DNA of 36,004 bases, from NCBI RefSeq assembly GCF_015670745.1, contig NZ_JADPCH010000023.1, positions 1-36,004 on the forward strand, given 5' to 3'. The DNA comes from Collinsella aerofaciens. Lineage in GTDB: Bacteria; Actinomycetota; Coriobacteriia; Coriobacteriales; Coriobacteriaceae. Below, piece after piece: positions 1 to 7,552 of the stretch (the first letter of the stretch is position 1; the number at the start of each line of letters is the position of its first letter). The position numbers and the translations under genes were made by a program. A model generated the notes under the pieces. It was not told where the DNA came from. It did not search any database and saw only the letters and a program-made list of their open reading frames with translations.

Positions 1-77
1 TCGTAGAGCGCCTTGCCGTCCTCGAGATAGCCCTCCTGGTCGAAATGCATGATCTCGATCTTCTCGGTTTCCTTCAT
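1..77 (-). CDS. N-terminus of an unidentified protein, truncated by the window edge
   Basis: Only the first 25 codons are present, reading MKETEKIEIMHFDQEGYLED and then GKALY. The ATG (75-77 on the reverse strand) is preceded by a strong Shine-Dalgarno AAAGGAGAGA. The gene follows the SIS-domain gene by 60 bp on the same strand and is probably in the same operon, so a role in the same sugar-phosphate or glycated-amine pathway is likely. The fragment is too short to assign a family; a second SIS-domain isomerase/deglycase subunit is one guess. Confidence 0.7.
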   Translation of the reverse strand, partial: MKETEKIEIMHFDQEGYLEDGKALY

Positions 78-137
78 TTGTCTCTCCTTTCTGGGGTTGT
101 TTCCACATCCCCAATGCCAACGGGCATCAAAACCCGC

Positions 138-1253
138 TTACATTCCGTAACACTCGGCCGCTTTGGCCTTAAGCGCATTGACTGACTCTTCGTAGCCCTC
201 TGCCTTGACCTCCATTTGCTTGGAGACGGCATCAAGATACGGGTGCACGTCCCATGACTTCAGACGCTCGGCTATCATGGCCGCAATCGTCTGGAAGAAC
301 ACAAGATTGGGAATTGCGCTGAGCAGCGGAGCCACCTGAGGCACCGCAACCTCGTGAGCCCTACCCTTGGGATGGGCCGTGAGCAGCACCGTTTTTGTCG
401 TAACGTTCGATAGCGCATCAGCGATATTCGCAAGACGCTCCGACCCCTGCGGATCGTCGACGATAAACACCAGATAGCCCGGAACGATCTGCATCTCGGG
501 ACCGTGGACGAACTCCTCGCCTTCGTGATGCATGGCAGGAATCTTGATGGTCTCGCTCAGCTTGAGGGCCGCCTCTTCGGCAACGCCATAGTTGGGGCCG
601 TTGCCGACGACCATGGCGGGCGTGTGCTCAGAAAGCTCGAGCATGTGGTCTTGGACATATGCCTCGGCGGTCTTGCACATCACGGCATTGGCATGGATAG
701 CCTCGCGCAGGTCGTCAAGACGCTGGGCAACGCCCTTGGCGTCAATCGTTCCGCGCGCCTGACCGCCGTAAATGCCAAAGAGCACCAGGTACTCAACGAG
801 CACCTCGACGCCCAGAGTCACAAAGTCCACCGACTCGACGCCCACACCGTAGTCAAGAACGATGTCAGCGTGTTCCTTGATGGGTGCCTCGACGTTTGCC
901 GTGAGCGCAACTGCAGCCATATCGTGTGCGCGCATGTAATCGAGCGCCGCAATCGTATTGGTCGAATAGCCACTCTGCGAAACGGCAATGTTGAGCACAT
1001 GCTGCGGATAGGTGTGTTCAAAATCGACGAAGGCCTCGGGCGTCACAACGGACACCTGCATTTGCAGGGCATCTTGCAGGTAATCGCGGGCGCAATCGGC
1101 GGCATGGCGCGACGAACCCGAAGCAACGATGCGCAGCGCGTCAAAAGAACCGGACTGGAAAATATCAACGAGCTGCGCTACCAGCTCAGACGAACGCTCG
1201 AGGTTCTCCCCCATACGCACATGGGCAAGCTGAACGTAATCGAGCATCTTCAT
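138..1253 (-). CDS. Double-SIS-domain sugar-phosphate isomerase/deglycase-like protein
   Basis: This 371-residue cytoplasmic protein has two SIS (sugar isomerase) domains and lacks the glutaminase domain of GlmS. The first SIS domain carries GSSRH near residues 46-50 and SQSGYSTNT near 92-100, the usual phosphosugar-binding Ser/Thr loops. The second begins around GNGPNYG (about residue 220) and has the LKLSETIKIPA and GEEFVHGP segments typical of GlmS, AgaS and FrlB relatives. The chosen ATG at 1253 has GAGGTGAG just upstream; a longer reading to 1292 has no ribosome-binding site. By family it should act on a ketose/aldose 6-phosphate, an amino-sugar phosphate or a fructosamine 6-phosphate; the substrate cannot be read from sequence. 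Two GntR regulators upstream, two palindromes in its leader and a co-directional gene downstream suggest an inducible catabolic operon. Confidence 0.85.
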   Translation of the reverse strand: MKMLDYVQLAHVRMGENLERSSELVAQLVDIFQSGSFDALRIVASGSSRHAADCARDYLQDALQMQVSVVTPEAFVDFEHTYPQHVLNIAVSQSGYSTNTIAALDYMRAHDMAAVALTANVEAPIKEHADIVLDYGVGVESVDFVTLGVEVLVEYLVLFGIYGGQARGTIDAKGVAQRLDDLREAIHANAVMCKTAEAYVQDHMLELSEHTPAMVVGNGPNYGVAEEAALKLSETIKIPAMHHEGEEFVHGPEMQIVPGYLVFIVDDPQGSERLANIADALSNVTTKTVLLTAHPKGRAHEVAVPQVAPLLSAIPNLVFFQTIAAMIAERLKSWDVHPYLDAVSKQMEVKAEGYEESVNALKAKAAECYGM

Positions 1254-1275
1254 CGTCTCACCTCGTAACAAATCA

Positions 1276-1292
1276 TTAGTATTTGATACCAA
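1276..1292 (-). promoter_or_regulatory. Candidate GntR/HutC operator upstream of the SIS gene
   Basis: On the reverse strand the site reads TTGGTATCAAATACTAA, an imperfect palindrome with half-sites GGTAT and ATACT. It ends 22 bp before the SIS-gene start. A second copy of the half-site, AGGTATCAAAA, lies at 1313-1323, about three helical turns upstream. HutC-type GntR regulators commonly bind GGTAT-N-ATACC-like palindromes, and two such regulators are encoded directly upstream. Assignment to either one is inference. Confidence 0.5.
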
Positions 1293-1379
1293 TCACAGTT
1301 ACAGGTTACGGCTTTTTGATACCTCTTTGTCGATTAATTTATCCCCATCGGCGAGCGGTCGATTTTGAGCCCTGTAAGG

Positions 1380-1391
1380 TTGTATATACAG
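1380..1391. promoter_or_regulatory. TTGTATATACAG palindrome, possible second GntR operator
   Basis: TGTATATACA is a perfect 10-bp palindrome in the 193-bp gap between the second gntR gene and the SIS gene. It differs by one base from the TTGTATATACAA box known for TreR-type GntR proteins. It could also be part of a promoter -10 region. Confidence 0.4.
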
Positions 1392-1446
1392 CTGACCCAA
1401 CGATCAAAACTGGTTAGTTTCCCAGCCGTTATTCACAGAATACCAG

Positions 1447-2160
1447 CTAGTACGTATAGGTGTAGCCGCCCGTATCGCCACGATTGAAGGACTTTACATA
1501 CTCGATAGCCTGACCGCTCGCGTCATAGCTCACGCATTCCAAAAGCAAAACAAGATCGCCCTGTTCCAGTCCAAGGAGGCCGGCATCTCGTGCGCCCAGC
1601 GCTTCGATATCGAGCTTTTCCTGTGCCATGACTGGCTTTCGGCCCAGCATCTCATAGGTCTCGTACAAACTGAAGACCGACACGTCAATATCTTCGATGG
1701 TTGGGAACAGCAGGCAGGGAATCAGCGCCGTCTCAATCGATACGGGGCTACCGTTTATGCAGTTCAGGCGTCGAACGGAATAGAGCAGGTCATCCTCGGC
1801 GATGCCAAACAGGTCGGCGTAATATGGCCCCGCATAACGCTTGGAACGCGCGAGAATACGGACGGACGGCTCGCCGCCCGAAGCACGGACCGATTCACGG
1901 AAACCGACCGTGCGTTCAAAAAAAGCAGGTACTTTCTGCGCCACAAAGGCACCTTTTCCCCGAACACGGCGAATCTGCCCGCGCCGAACCAGCTCATCGA
2001 CAGCGCTTCGGATGGTCAAGCGTGTCGTACCAAATTCCTCGGCAAGGTCTTTTTCGGGCGGAATCATGGAACCCGTGGGATATATACCGCGCTCGATACG
2101 TTCCTCGATGCGGCGTCGAATGCGCATATAAACCGGGGTGGCATCTACTGTTTCAGCCAT
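1447..2160 (-). CDS. GntR-family (HutC/UTRA) transcriptional regulator
   Basis: This 237-residue protein has an N-terminal winged helix-turn-helix of GntR type (about residues 10-75, with PPEKDLAEEFGTTRLTIRSA as the recognition region and the RGKGAFV wing) and a C-terminal UTRA effector-binding domain (about 90-235, including the SIETALIP segment). UTRA domains bind small sugar or amino-acid metabolites, often phosphosugars. The start codon overlaps the end of the upstream gntR gene by 16 bp and has CAGGTGA upstream, implying translational coupling. It probably controls the SIS-gene operon through the palindromes just downstream. The effector is unknown. Confidence 0.9.
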   Translation of the reverse strand: MAETVDATPVYMRIRRRIEERIERGIYPTGSMIPPEKDLAEEFGTTRLTIRSAVDELVRRGQIRRVRGKGAFVAQKVPAFFERTVGFRESVRASGGEPSVRILARSKRYAGPYYADLFGIAEDDLLYSVRRLNCINGSPVSIETALIPCLLFPTIEDIDVSVFSLYETYEMLGRKPVMAQEKLDIEALGARDAGLLGLEQGDLVLLLECVSYDASGQAIEYVKSFNRGDTGGYTYTY

Positions 2161-2912
2161 TGTTCACCTGCCACGCTCCTCATGCCGTTCTCTTCGCCGT
2201 TATCGGCAAAGCGGAACTTTGTGGGCAAAATCACCGATTTGCAATGCTCCACAAAACGCATGTCCTTATCAAATTCGATCGAGCTCTCATAGAACACCGG
2301 CGTTCCCTCTTCTTGCTGGAGCAGCTCGGCCTCTTCGGCGTTCAAACGCGAGATGGAGATATGCTCACGTCCATGCTCAACACGCACGCCACCTTCTTTG
2401 AGCAAGACATCGTAAAGGCTCTCGCACTCAAAATCGTGCTCGATAAGCGATGGGCACAGGGACAGGTTAACGTGAGCCGTCTCGATTGACGCCGGCTCGC
2501 CCTCAATAAGTCGAACGCGCTGCATGCGGAGCAAAGGGGCGCCTACAGCCACCCTAAGCTTGTCGGCAAGCGTCTTATCCGCCTCGATGGTCCCGGTGGA
2601 AACCAGACGAGAAGAGGGGTGCAGGCCGGCAGTCCGCACAGCATCGGAGAAGTTATACGTTTCCTGGAAGATGTTCAGCGGCTTGGGAGGACACACATAC
2701 GTACCCGATCCGCGACGGCTCTCGAGCGTTCCACACGAGATGAGCCGCGTGATACCGGCACGCAACGCCGTACGCGAAACGCCAATCTCTTCGCACAGCA
2801 CGCGCTCGGCCGGCAGGCGATCACCGCCGGCAAGCTGATGGTGCTGGATATACCAAAGAATTCCCTCAACAGCACGATCTTTGGGGGGAATTGCATAAGA
2901 TTCGCCTGCCAT
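2145..2912 (-). CDS. GntR-family (HutC/UTRA) transcriptional regulator, paralogue of the next gene
   Basis: This 255-residue protein has a GntR winged helix at about residues 12-72 (LPAERVLCEEIGVSRTALRA and RRGSGTYV) and a UTRA domain from about 85 to 250 with the SIETAHVNLS segment. ATG at 2912 is preceded by GAGGAGT. The protein overlaps and is co-directional with a second, clearly related but divergent GntR/UTRA gene, so the pair may come from tandem duplication or may recognise two different ligands of one pathway. It belongs to the minus-strand cluster that continues into the SIS gene. Confidence 0.9.
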   Translation of the reverse strand: MAGESYAIPPKDRAVEGILWYIQHHQLAGGDRLPAERVLCEEIGVSRTALRAGITRLISCGTLESRRGSGTYVCPPKPLNIFQETYNFSDAVRTAGLHPSSRLVSTGTIEADKTLADKLRVAVGAPLLRMQRVRLIEGEPASIETAHVNLSLCPSLIEHDFECESLYDVLLKEGGVRVEHGREHISISRLNAEEAELLQQEEGTPVFYESSIEFDKDMRFVEHCKSVILPTKFRFADNGEENGMRSVAGEQWLKQ

Positions 2913-2950
2913 TGCACAGACTCCTCATTCAGAAACGTATGCCGCCAAAA

Positions 2951-3439
2951 TTAGGCCAGCCCTCCCATGGCATCAAATTCGGCCTTGATCTTCTCGGCGA
3001 CATTCCGATACGACTTATATAGACTTGAATCGCGTTTGACTTCGTCGGTCATAACGGGAATCTCTAATTTGGAAACCTCGTCTTTTCCCGTCTGAACCGC
3101 CACAACAACGCCCATACCAAGACACATATTACGCTTGGCAGCGTTTATTTTCGCCGCCTTGGCAGGATTTGCCAGGATACGCTGGGCAAATTCCTGTTTA
3201 GAGACCGCTTCTTCGGCCTCCGGATCGCCCGCCTCGGCCACTTCGCACTGCAACACGTCCGCATAGTCAAAAATCTTCGGCTCGCCGCCGCGCTGATGTA
3301 CGGCCCACTTGCGATGCGTGGCATCCTGGTAGATAGCCGGCAAAAACGTAAACCGCGGCGGGTCCAAAATCGTATCCGTGATGGTAAACACATCGGGATC
3401 AAAGGCATCCTGCGGGTTTTTCTTCTTGAACAGCCCCAT
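2951..3439 (-). CDS. Conserved hypothetical cytoplasmic protein
   Basis: The protein has 162 residues and starts MGLFKKKNPQ, chosen because GGGAGG precedes this ATG; an upstream in-frame start at 3472 lacks such a site. It contains a beta-rich segment around FTITDTILDPPRF and WAVHQRGGEPKIFDYADVLQ, then a charged helical part and a C-terminal helix KSYRNVAEKIKAEFDAMGG. No signal peptide or membrane helix is visible. The FDYADVL pattern recalls small domains next to DUF4428-type zinc ribbons, but no Cys pairs are present here. I do not recognise a function. It lies 38 bp upstream of the first gntR gene on the same strand. Confidence 0.7.
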   Translation of the reverse strand: MGLFKKKNPQDAFDPDVFTITDTILDPPRFTFLPAIYQDATHRKWAVHQRGGEPKIFDYADVLQCEVAEAGDPEAEEAVSKQEFAQRILANPAKAAKINAAKRNMCLGMGVVVAVQTGKDEVSKLEIPVMTDEVKRDSSLYKSYRNVAEKIKAEFDAMGGLA

Positions 3440-3627
3440 ATCAGCCTCCCGTACTAGTATTAAACAACTCAAGCTGAATATAGCACCAATTTCAAGCCGC
3501 CGCCTTACCCTATCGGTGCGCGGCGTCTATGGCTCGCCCAGCGGAAGAGTTCACGGACGAGGGCCGGGGTGCCTGCCGGCAAATAGCGGACACTCCGCAT
3601 GCAATCTATGCAAACAAGCAAGTACGC

Positions 3628-4656
3628 TTAGCTACATTCGGTAAGCTCGAGCACGCTGTCCTTAACGATAAGCGCCGGCTCCAGAACGACCTCTTCGGCA
3701 CGTCTACCGCCCCTACCGGCAAGACGCTTGGACATGCAGCCAAAAGCATGCTCCGCAAGGACACCAGGATCCTGCTCGATCGCGGTCAGCGCCGGCTCAA
3801 AGAGAACGTCGGCCGCCGAGTTGTCATAGCTTACGACCGAGATATCGCCCGGAATGCTCTTCCCCATCTCGTGCAAGCGCTTGAGCAGACCGAGGGCAAT
3901 GTTATCCGAGCTTGCGAACACGGCGGTGGCGTCAGTTGCGAGCACCGCCTCCGAGGCCTCGTATGCGCTCGGAATGTAGTACTCGCTCTCAAACTCCAAA
4001 CGCGCGTCAATAGGCAGCCCCACCTCGCGCAGCGCACGCTCATAGCCGGCAAGACGCTTACGACCCGTATTGGAACGGCGCGCATTAACCAAGCAGGCAA
4101 TGCGACGGTGCCCCTGCTCGATCAAGTAGCGGGTAGCCATGTAGCCACCCATCTCGTGGTCGAACATCACCTTGTCGCACTCGAGCCCCTCAATGGCACG
4201 GTCGACCATTACCGCCGGGATGGGTAGATGGCTGACCTCTTCGCGCAGGGCGCGGTCGTCGGAGAACTCGTCACCCACGACCAAGAACACACCATCGACG
4301 CCGCGCGTCACTAGCTGGCGCAGGAGCTCCAGATCGTCCTCGGCACTTCCGCCCGAACTGGTAATAAAGAGCGCATAGCCGTCCTCGCGGCAGCGCTTTT
4401 CCAAGCTGCCGGCGAGCGAAGCAAAAAAGCGGCTCTCGATGTTAGGGACGATAAGGCCAAGCGTGCGCGACTCGCGCATGACCAGGCTACGCGCGATCTG
4501 GTTAGGAACATAATGATTGCGCGACGCGACCTCTTTGATGCGCTTGCGGTTTTCTTCCGAGATGCGACAAGGCCGATTGTTGAGAACAAGCGAGACCGAC
4601 GAAGGGGAAAGCCCCACCTCCTGGGCAATCTGCTTGAGAGTAACTTTGTTGCCCAT
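3628..4656 (-). CDS. LacI/GalR-family transcriptional regulator
   Basis: This 342-residue protein has the family layout and length: an N-terminal helix-turn-helix (VTLKQIAQEVGLSPSSVSLV, residues 5-24), the hinge helix near NQIARSL, and a periplasmic-binding-protein-like sugar domain from about residue 62. The ATG at 4656 follows AAGGAGCGAG. A -10-like TATACT lies at 4692-4697 on the reverse strand. Such proteins repress sugar genes and respond to a sugar or sugar phosphate. No sugar gene is immediately adjacent: the neighbours are a hypothetical operon and the divergent murB, so the target cannot be told from context. Confidence 0.9.
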   Translation of the reverse strand: MGNKVTLKQIAQEVGLSPSSVSLVLNNRPCRISEENRKRIKEVASRNHYVPNQIARSLVMRESRTLGLIVPNIESRFFASLAGSLEKRCREDGYALFITSSGGSAEDDLELLRQLVTRGVDGVFLVVGDEFSDDRALREEVSHLPIPAVMVDRAIEGLECDKVMFDHEMGGYMATRYLIEQGHRRIACLVNARRSNTGRKRLAGYERALREVGLPIDARLEFESEYYIPSAYEASEAVLATDATAVFASSDNIALGLLKRLHEMGKSIPGDISVVSYDNSAADVLFEPALTAIEQDPGVLAEHAFGCMSKRLAGRGGRRAEEVVLEPALIVKDSVLELTECS

Positions 4657-4765
4657 CTCGCTCCTTCCGAATATTCGCGCAATCTCTTAAAAGTATAGCG
4701 ACCGTCCCTCTACCTCGATGATAAACACTTTACCAATCCGGTAGACGGCTGTTTTATCGCCGCGA

Positions 4766-4831
4766 TTGGTGCAAAGCAACCTGACCCCTTTGCACCATGT
4801 GATGCATTGGGGTCAGGTTGCTTTGCACCAA
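4766..4831. repeat. 23-bp perfect inverted repeat with 20-bp loop, upstream of murB
   Basis: The arms at 4766-4788 and 4809-4831 are perfectly complementary (TTGGTGCAAAGCAACC followed by TGACCCC). The loop contains a third copy of CTTTGCACCA (4788-4797), so the left arm can pair with either of two downstream segments, giving two mutually exclusive hairpins. The right arm lies just before the murB -10-like TATATT at 4848-4853. It looks like a dispersed foldback repeat of the genome; only one copy occurs in this window. Confidence 0.85.
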
Positions 4832-4900
4832 ATCCATCCGGGTGGGGTATATTGCATTCGATTGATGAAAACGACCACCAACCATAAGGCGGATATTCGT

Positions 4901-5863
4901 ATGCACGAAAATGACTTTTTTAACGAGGACCTGCTCTGCGCGCTCGCCGGTGTTGCCGGCGAGGACAACGTGCTCATGAGCGAGCCCATGCGCGAGCACA
5001 CCACGTTTAAGATCGGCGGCCCGGCCGACGTCTTTGTCACGCCCGATACCGAGCAGGGACTCGTCGCCACGCTTGACACCTGCTACCGCTGCGATCTGCC
5101 GCTCACCATTGTGGGCAACGGTTCCGACCTGCTCGTCGGTGACAAGGGTATCCGCGGTGTCGTCGTGGCACTGGGCGAAGGCCTCTCTAACATCACCGTC
5201 GACGGCACGCATGTTACGGCAGCAGCCGGCGCCTTGCTTTCCGATGTCGCCGCGGCTGCCGCCGAAGCCTGCCTCACCGGCATGGAGCCCCTCTCGGGCA
5301 TCCCCGGCTCGGTCGGCGGCGCCTGCTATATGAACGCCGGTGCCTACGGCGCCTGCATGGCCGATGTTTTGGAGTCCGTGCGCGTCTATAAGCCCGCCCG
5401 CGCGCTCGACGACGGCACCCGCGGCAGCGGCAATATCATTGAGTTCGATGTCGACGAGCTTAACCTGGGCTATCGCAAGAGCCGCATCGCCGACGACGGC
5501 TTTATCGTGCTCTCTGCCACCTTTCACCTCGCCCCGGGCAACGCCGCGATGATCAAGGCCGACATGGACGACTACCGCCAGCGCCGCGAGGACAAGCAGC
5601 CGCTCGACATGCCGAGCGCCGGCTCCACTTTCAAACGCCCCGAGGGCTACTTTGCCGGCAAGCTCATCATGGATGCCGGTCTGCGCGGCCATGCTGTCGG
5701 CGGCGCGCAGGTGAGCGAAAAACACTGCGGCTTCATCGTCAACGCCAACCACGCCACCGCCGCCGACGTCGACGAACTCATCCGCGACATCCAAGCCAAA
5801 GTCAAAGAGCAGTTCGGCGTAGACCTACAACCCGAAGTCCACCGAGTAGGCGAATTCCTCTAA
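4901..5863 (+). CDS. murB: UDP-N-acetylenolpyruvoylglucosamine reductase
   Basis: MurB reduces UDP-GlcNAc-enolpyruvate to UDP-MurNAc with NADPH and FAD, an essential cytoplasmic step of peptidoglycan synthesis. The 320-residue protein shows the FAD-binding motifs: TTFKIGGPADV near the N-terminus, VGNGSDLL, and SGIPGSVGGACYMNAGAYG, then LGYRKSR and SAGSTFKRPEGYFAGKLI with the catalytic Ser, ending in a conserved Glu region (LQPEVHRVGEF). These fit the shorter type II MurB. The ATG at 4901 is preceded by AAGGCGG; an in-frame ATG at 4865 would add 12 residues and cannot be excluded. It is transcribed away from the LacI gene and ends in a strong terminator. Confidence 0.95.
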   Translation: MHENDFFNEDLLCALAGVAGEDNVLMSEPMREHTTFKIGGPADVFVTPDTEQGLVATLDTCYRCDLPLTIVGNGSDLLVGDKGIRGVVVALGEGLSNITVDGTHVTAAAGALLSDVAAAAAEACLTGMEPLSGIPGSVGGACYMNAGAYGACMADVLESVRVYKPARALDDGTRGSGNIIEFDVDELNLGYRKSRIADDGFIVLSATFHLAPGNAAMIKADMDDYRQRREDKQPLDMPSAGSTFKRPEGYFAGKLIMDAGLRGHAVGGAQVSEKHCGFIVNANHATAADVDELIRDIQAKVKEQFGVDLQPEVHRVGEFL

Positions 5864-5866
5864 AAA

Positions 5867-5896
5867 GAAGGCCCCGAAAGGGGCCTTCACTTTCTT
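5867..5896 (+). terminator. Intrinsic terminator of murB
   Basis: A 9-bp perfect stem GAAGGCCCC / GGGGCCTTC (5867-5875, 5880-5888) with a GAAA tetraloop starts 4 nt after the murB stop and is followed by ACTTTCTTTA. Confidence 0.9.
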
Positions 5897-5940
5897 TAAT
5901 TCAGACAACCAGTCCGGTGTGTCGCGCTCAGGACCCGAGA

Positions 5941-6071
5941 GGGCCGGGACAGTCCGAGAGGTATAAGGTTGATCGCGAGTTCCGCACGAGCCGGAGAGCA
6001 CTTAATGTGCTCTCCGTGCGAGCAGGACTGTCCGAGCAGGCAACCTTATACCTCTCGGACTGTCCCGGCCC
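5941..6071 (+). repeat. Palindromic structured element, copy A
   Basis: Perfect 31-bp arms at 5941-5971 and 6041-6071 enclose a core containing ATCGCGAGTTCCGCACG, the apical hairpin GGAGAGCAC-TTAAT-GTGCTCTCC, then GCAGGACTGT and GAGCAGG. Three further copies occur at 23754-23890, 28524-28659 and 28802-28936. The strand given is that of the core as written here. The element ends 9 bp before the 3' end of the convergent NlpC/P60 gene. It has no U-tract and no convincing ORF. Confidence 0.9.
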
Positions 6072-6080
6072 AACTTATCG

Positions 6081-7286
6081 TTACGACAGCGCAATACCGC
6101 CAAGCCAGCCCCAGCGCACGCCAGAGCCAGTGCCGTAGAACCCAATGAACGAGTCAAGCGACCTCGACGTGATGGCGCCCTCATTGCTCATGACGATGCC
6201 GCCGCCAACATAGATGCCCACGTGGCCATAGATCAGACCCGGCATGCCGGTGCCGCTATGCGATGAGTCGGCCACGATCATGCCCACCTGCAGCGCCGAG
6301 CGGTCGGAGCTATAGCACCAGGCGTTAAACATGTCGCACGCATTGCCGCCAAAGTAGCCAACGCCGGCGTTACGGAAGACATTGGTAACCCACGCCGCGC
6401 ACCAGTTCTGGCCCGGCGAAGGCGTGGAGTAGCACGCGTTGACGACGGCCTGTTGCTTGCCCGAGCCGGCATTCTGCTGCGGAGTTCCGGGCGCATACGA
6501 TCCGCCACCCGAGCTCGAACCACCCGAGTAGGAATTGTTCTTGTTCGCGGCGGCCGCGGCAGCGGCGGCCTTCCTGGCGGCCTCCTCGGCCTGGGCGGCA
6601 GCGAGAATCTCGGAATCACGCTGAGCCATGAGCTCCTTGACATCGTCAGAGAGGCCGTTCAGAACCGTCTGGACTTCCTGCTGCTTGGCCTGCATGTCCT
6701 GCATCTGGGCAGTCTGCTGGTCCTTGAGCTTCTCTAAGTCGGCCTTCTGCGACTCGAGCTCGGTCTTTTGCGCATCGAGCTCTTCCTGGATGGTCTGAAT
6801 GTCCTCGATGGCGTCGCGGTCGCTCTTGTTGATCTTCTCAACGTAATGCGCGTTGGCGACGAGTTCCTCAAACGAGCCAGAGGCCAGCAGCAGCGACAGG
6901 ATGTTCGTGCCGCCGGACTTGTAGCTGGCGGCCACGCGATCGGAAAGGTCGTTGCGCTTCTTCTTGAGCTCGGCCTTCTTTTCATCGATCTGGGCCTGCG
7001 TGTCGTCAATCTTGCCCTGGACATTCTCGATGTCGTTGAGGGTCTGGGCATTCTTGTTGGCCAGCGCCGCATACTCATTTGCGATGCTGTCGAGCTGGGC
7101 CTGAACCTCGTCGAGCTGGGCCTGGGCGGCATTCAGTTTATCGGTGGTTTCTTTGGAAGCCTCCGCCGCATGGGCGCGAGCGGGCAGGCCAAAAAGAACT
7201 GCCGCAGAAGCGGCGCCGAACAGGGCCTTGAGGGCAGTGCGGCGCGAGAGCTCCTGGGAAAGGATGGAATCGCTGTTTGGTGACAT
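6081..7286 (-). CDS. Secreted coiled-coil cell-wall protein with C-terminal NlpC/P60-type Cys/His domain
   Basis: This 401-residue protein resembles the PcsB/CwlO-type peptidoglycan hydrolase layout. The N-terminus has SRRTALK (residues 14-20) and a hydrophobic stretch ending ARAHA (about residue 40), a signal peptide with a Tat-like twin arginine. Residues about 45-245 are a long coiled coil rich in Gln, Glu, Lys and Ala, followed by an Ala tract and a Gly/Ser-rich linker (about 251-276). The C-terminal domain (about 278-401) has candidate catalytic Cys296 (NWCAAWV) and His355 (GHVGIYVGGG), as in NlpC/P60 or CHAP-like amidases/endopeptidases. GGAG lies 6 nt before the ATG. It likely cleaves peptidoglycan at division, regulated by the coiled coil. 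It is divergent from galE. Confidence 0.85.
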   Translation of the reverse strand: MSPNSDSILSQELSRRTALKALFGAASAAVLFGLPARAHAAEASKETTDKLNAAQAQLDEVQAQLDSIANEYAALANKNAQTLNDIENVQGKIDDTQAQIDEKKAELKKKRNDLSDRVAASYKSGGTNILSLLLASGSFEELVANAHYVEKINKSDRDAIEDIQTIQEELDAQKTELESQKADLEKLKDQQTAQMQDMQAKQQEVQTVLNGLSDDVKELMAQRDSEILAAAQAEEAARKAAAAAAAANKNNSYSGGSSSGGGSYAPGTPQQNAGSGKQQAVVNACYSTPSPGQNWCAAWVTNVFRNAGVGYFGGNACDMFNAWCYSSDRSALQVGMIVADSSHSGTGMPGLIYGHVGIYVGGGIVMSNEGAITSRSLDSFIGFYGTGSGVRWGWLGGIALS

Positions 7287-7330
7287 ATGTACTCCGTTAC
7301 ATGCTTATTTATATGTCGCTCAACTCATAC

Positions 7331-7358
7331 ATATTAGCGTACATATGGCGCGTCCCAA
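7331..7358 (-). promoter_or_regulatory. Probable promoter of the NlpC/P60 gene
   Basis: On the reverse strand TTGGGA (7353-7358) and TAATAT (7331-7336) are separated by 16 bp, about 45 bp upstream of the start codon. The rest of the 266-bp divergent region (7287-7552) holds no ORF I would support. Confidence 0.5.
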
Positions 7359-7509
7359 CGATTTCCACGAACGGCAGGAAACTGCAAGGTCAGCGGCTCG
7401 TAAGCAAATGCCAAAGATCAGGTTATGCGTACGCAAGCTCTTCTATGAGTACGTTAGCACAATCCTCTGCTTTTCCTACAGCGCACGATTTGGGCGTCCC
7501 CGCCTGCGC

Positions 7510-7515
7510 TATACT
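7510..7515 (+). promoter_or_regulatory. -10 element of the galE promoter
   Basis: TATACT at 7510-7515 lies 38 bp before the galE ATG, which follows the ribosome-binding site TAGGAG. No good -35 is visible; TTTGGG at 7489-7494 is the nearest candidate with a short 15-bp spacer. Confidence 0.5.
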
Positions 7516-7552
7516 CCCCTGAAGAAGTGTTCCTGATTCGATAGGAGACTAC

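Noticed and set aside
4754-5794. 346-aa minus-strand ORF antisense to murB
   Set aside because: Frame shadow of murB with low-complexity Gly/Ala/Val composition and no family motifs.
5941-6071. Integron attC site or canonical intrinsic terminator
   Set aside because: attC sites have conserved ends and variable centre, the opposite of these elements; there is no U-tract on either side for termination.
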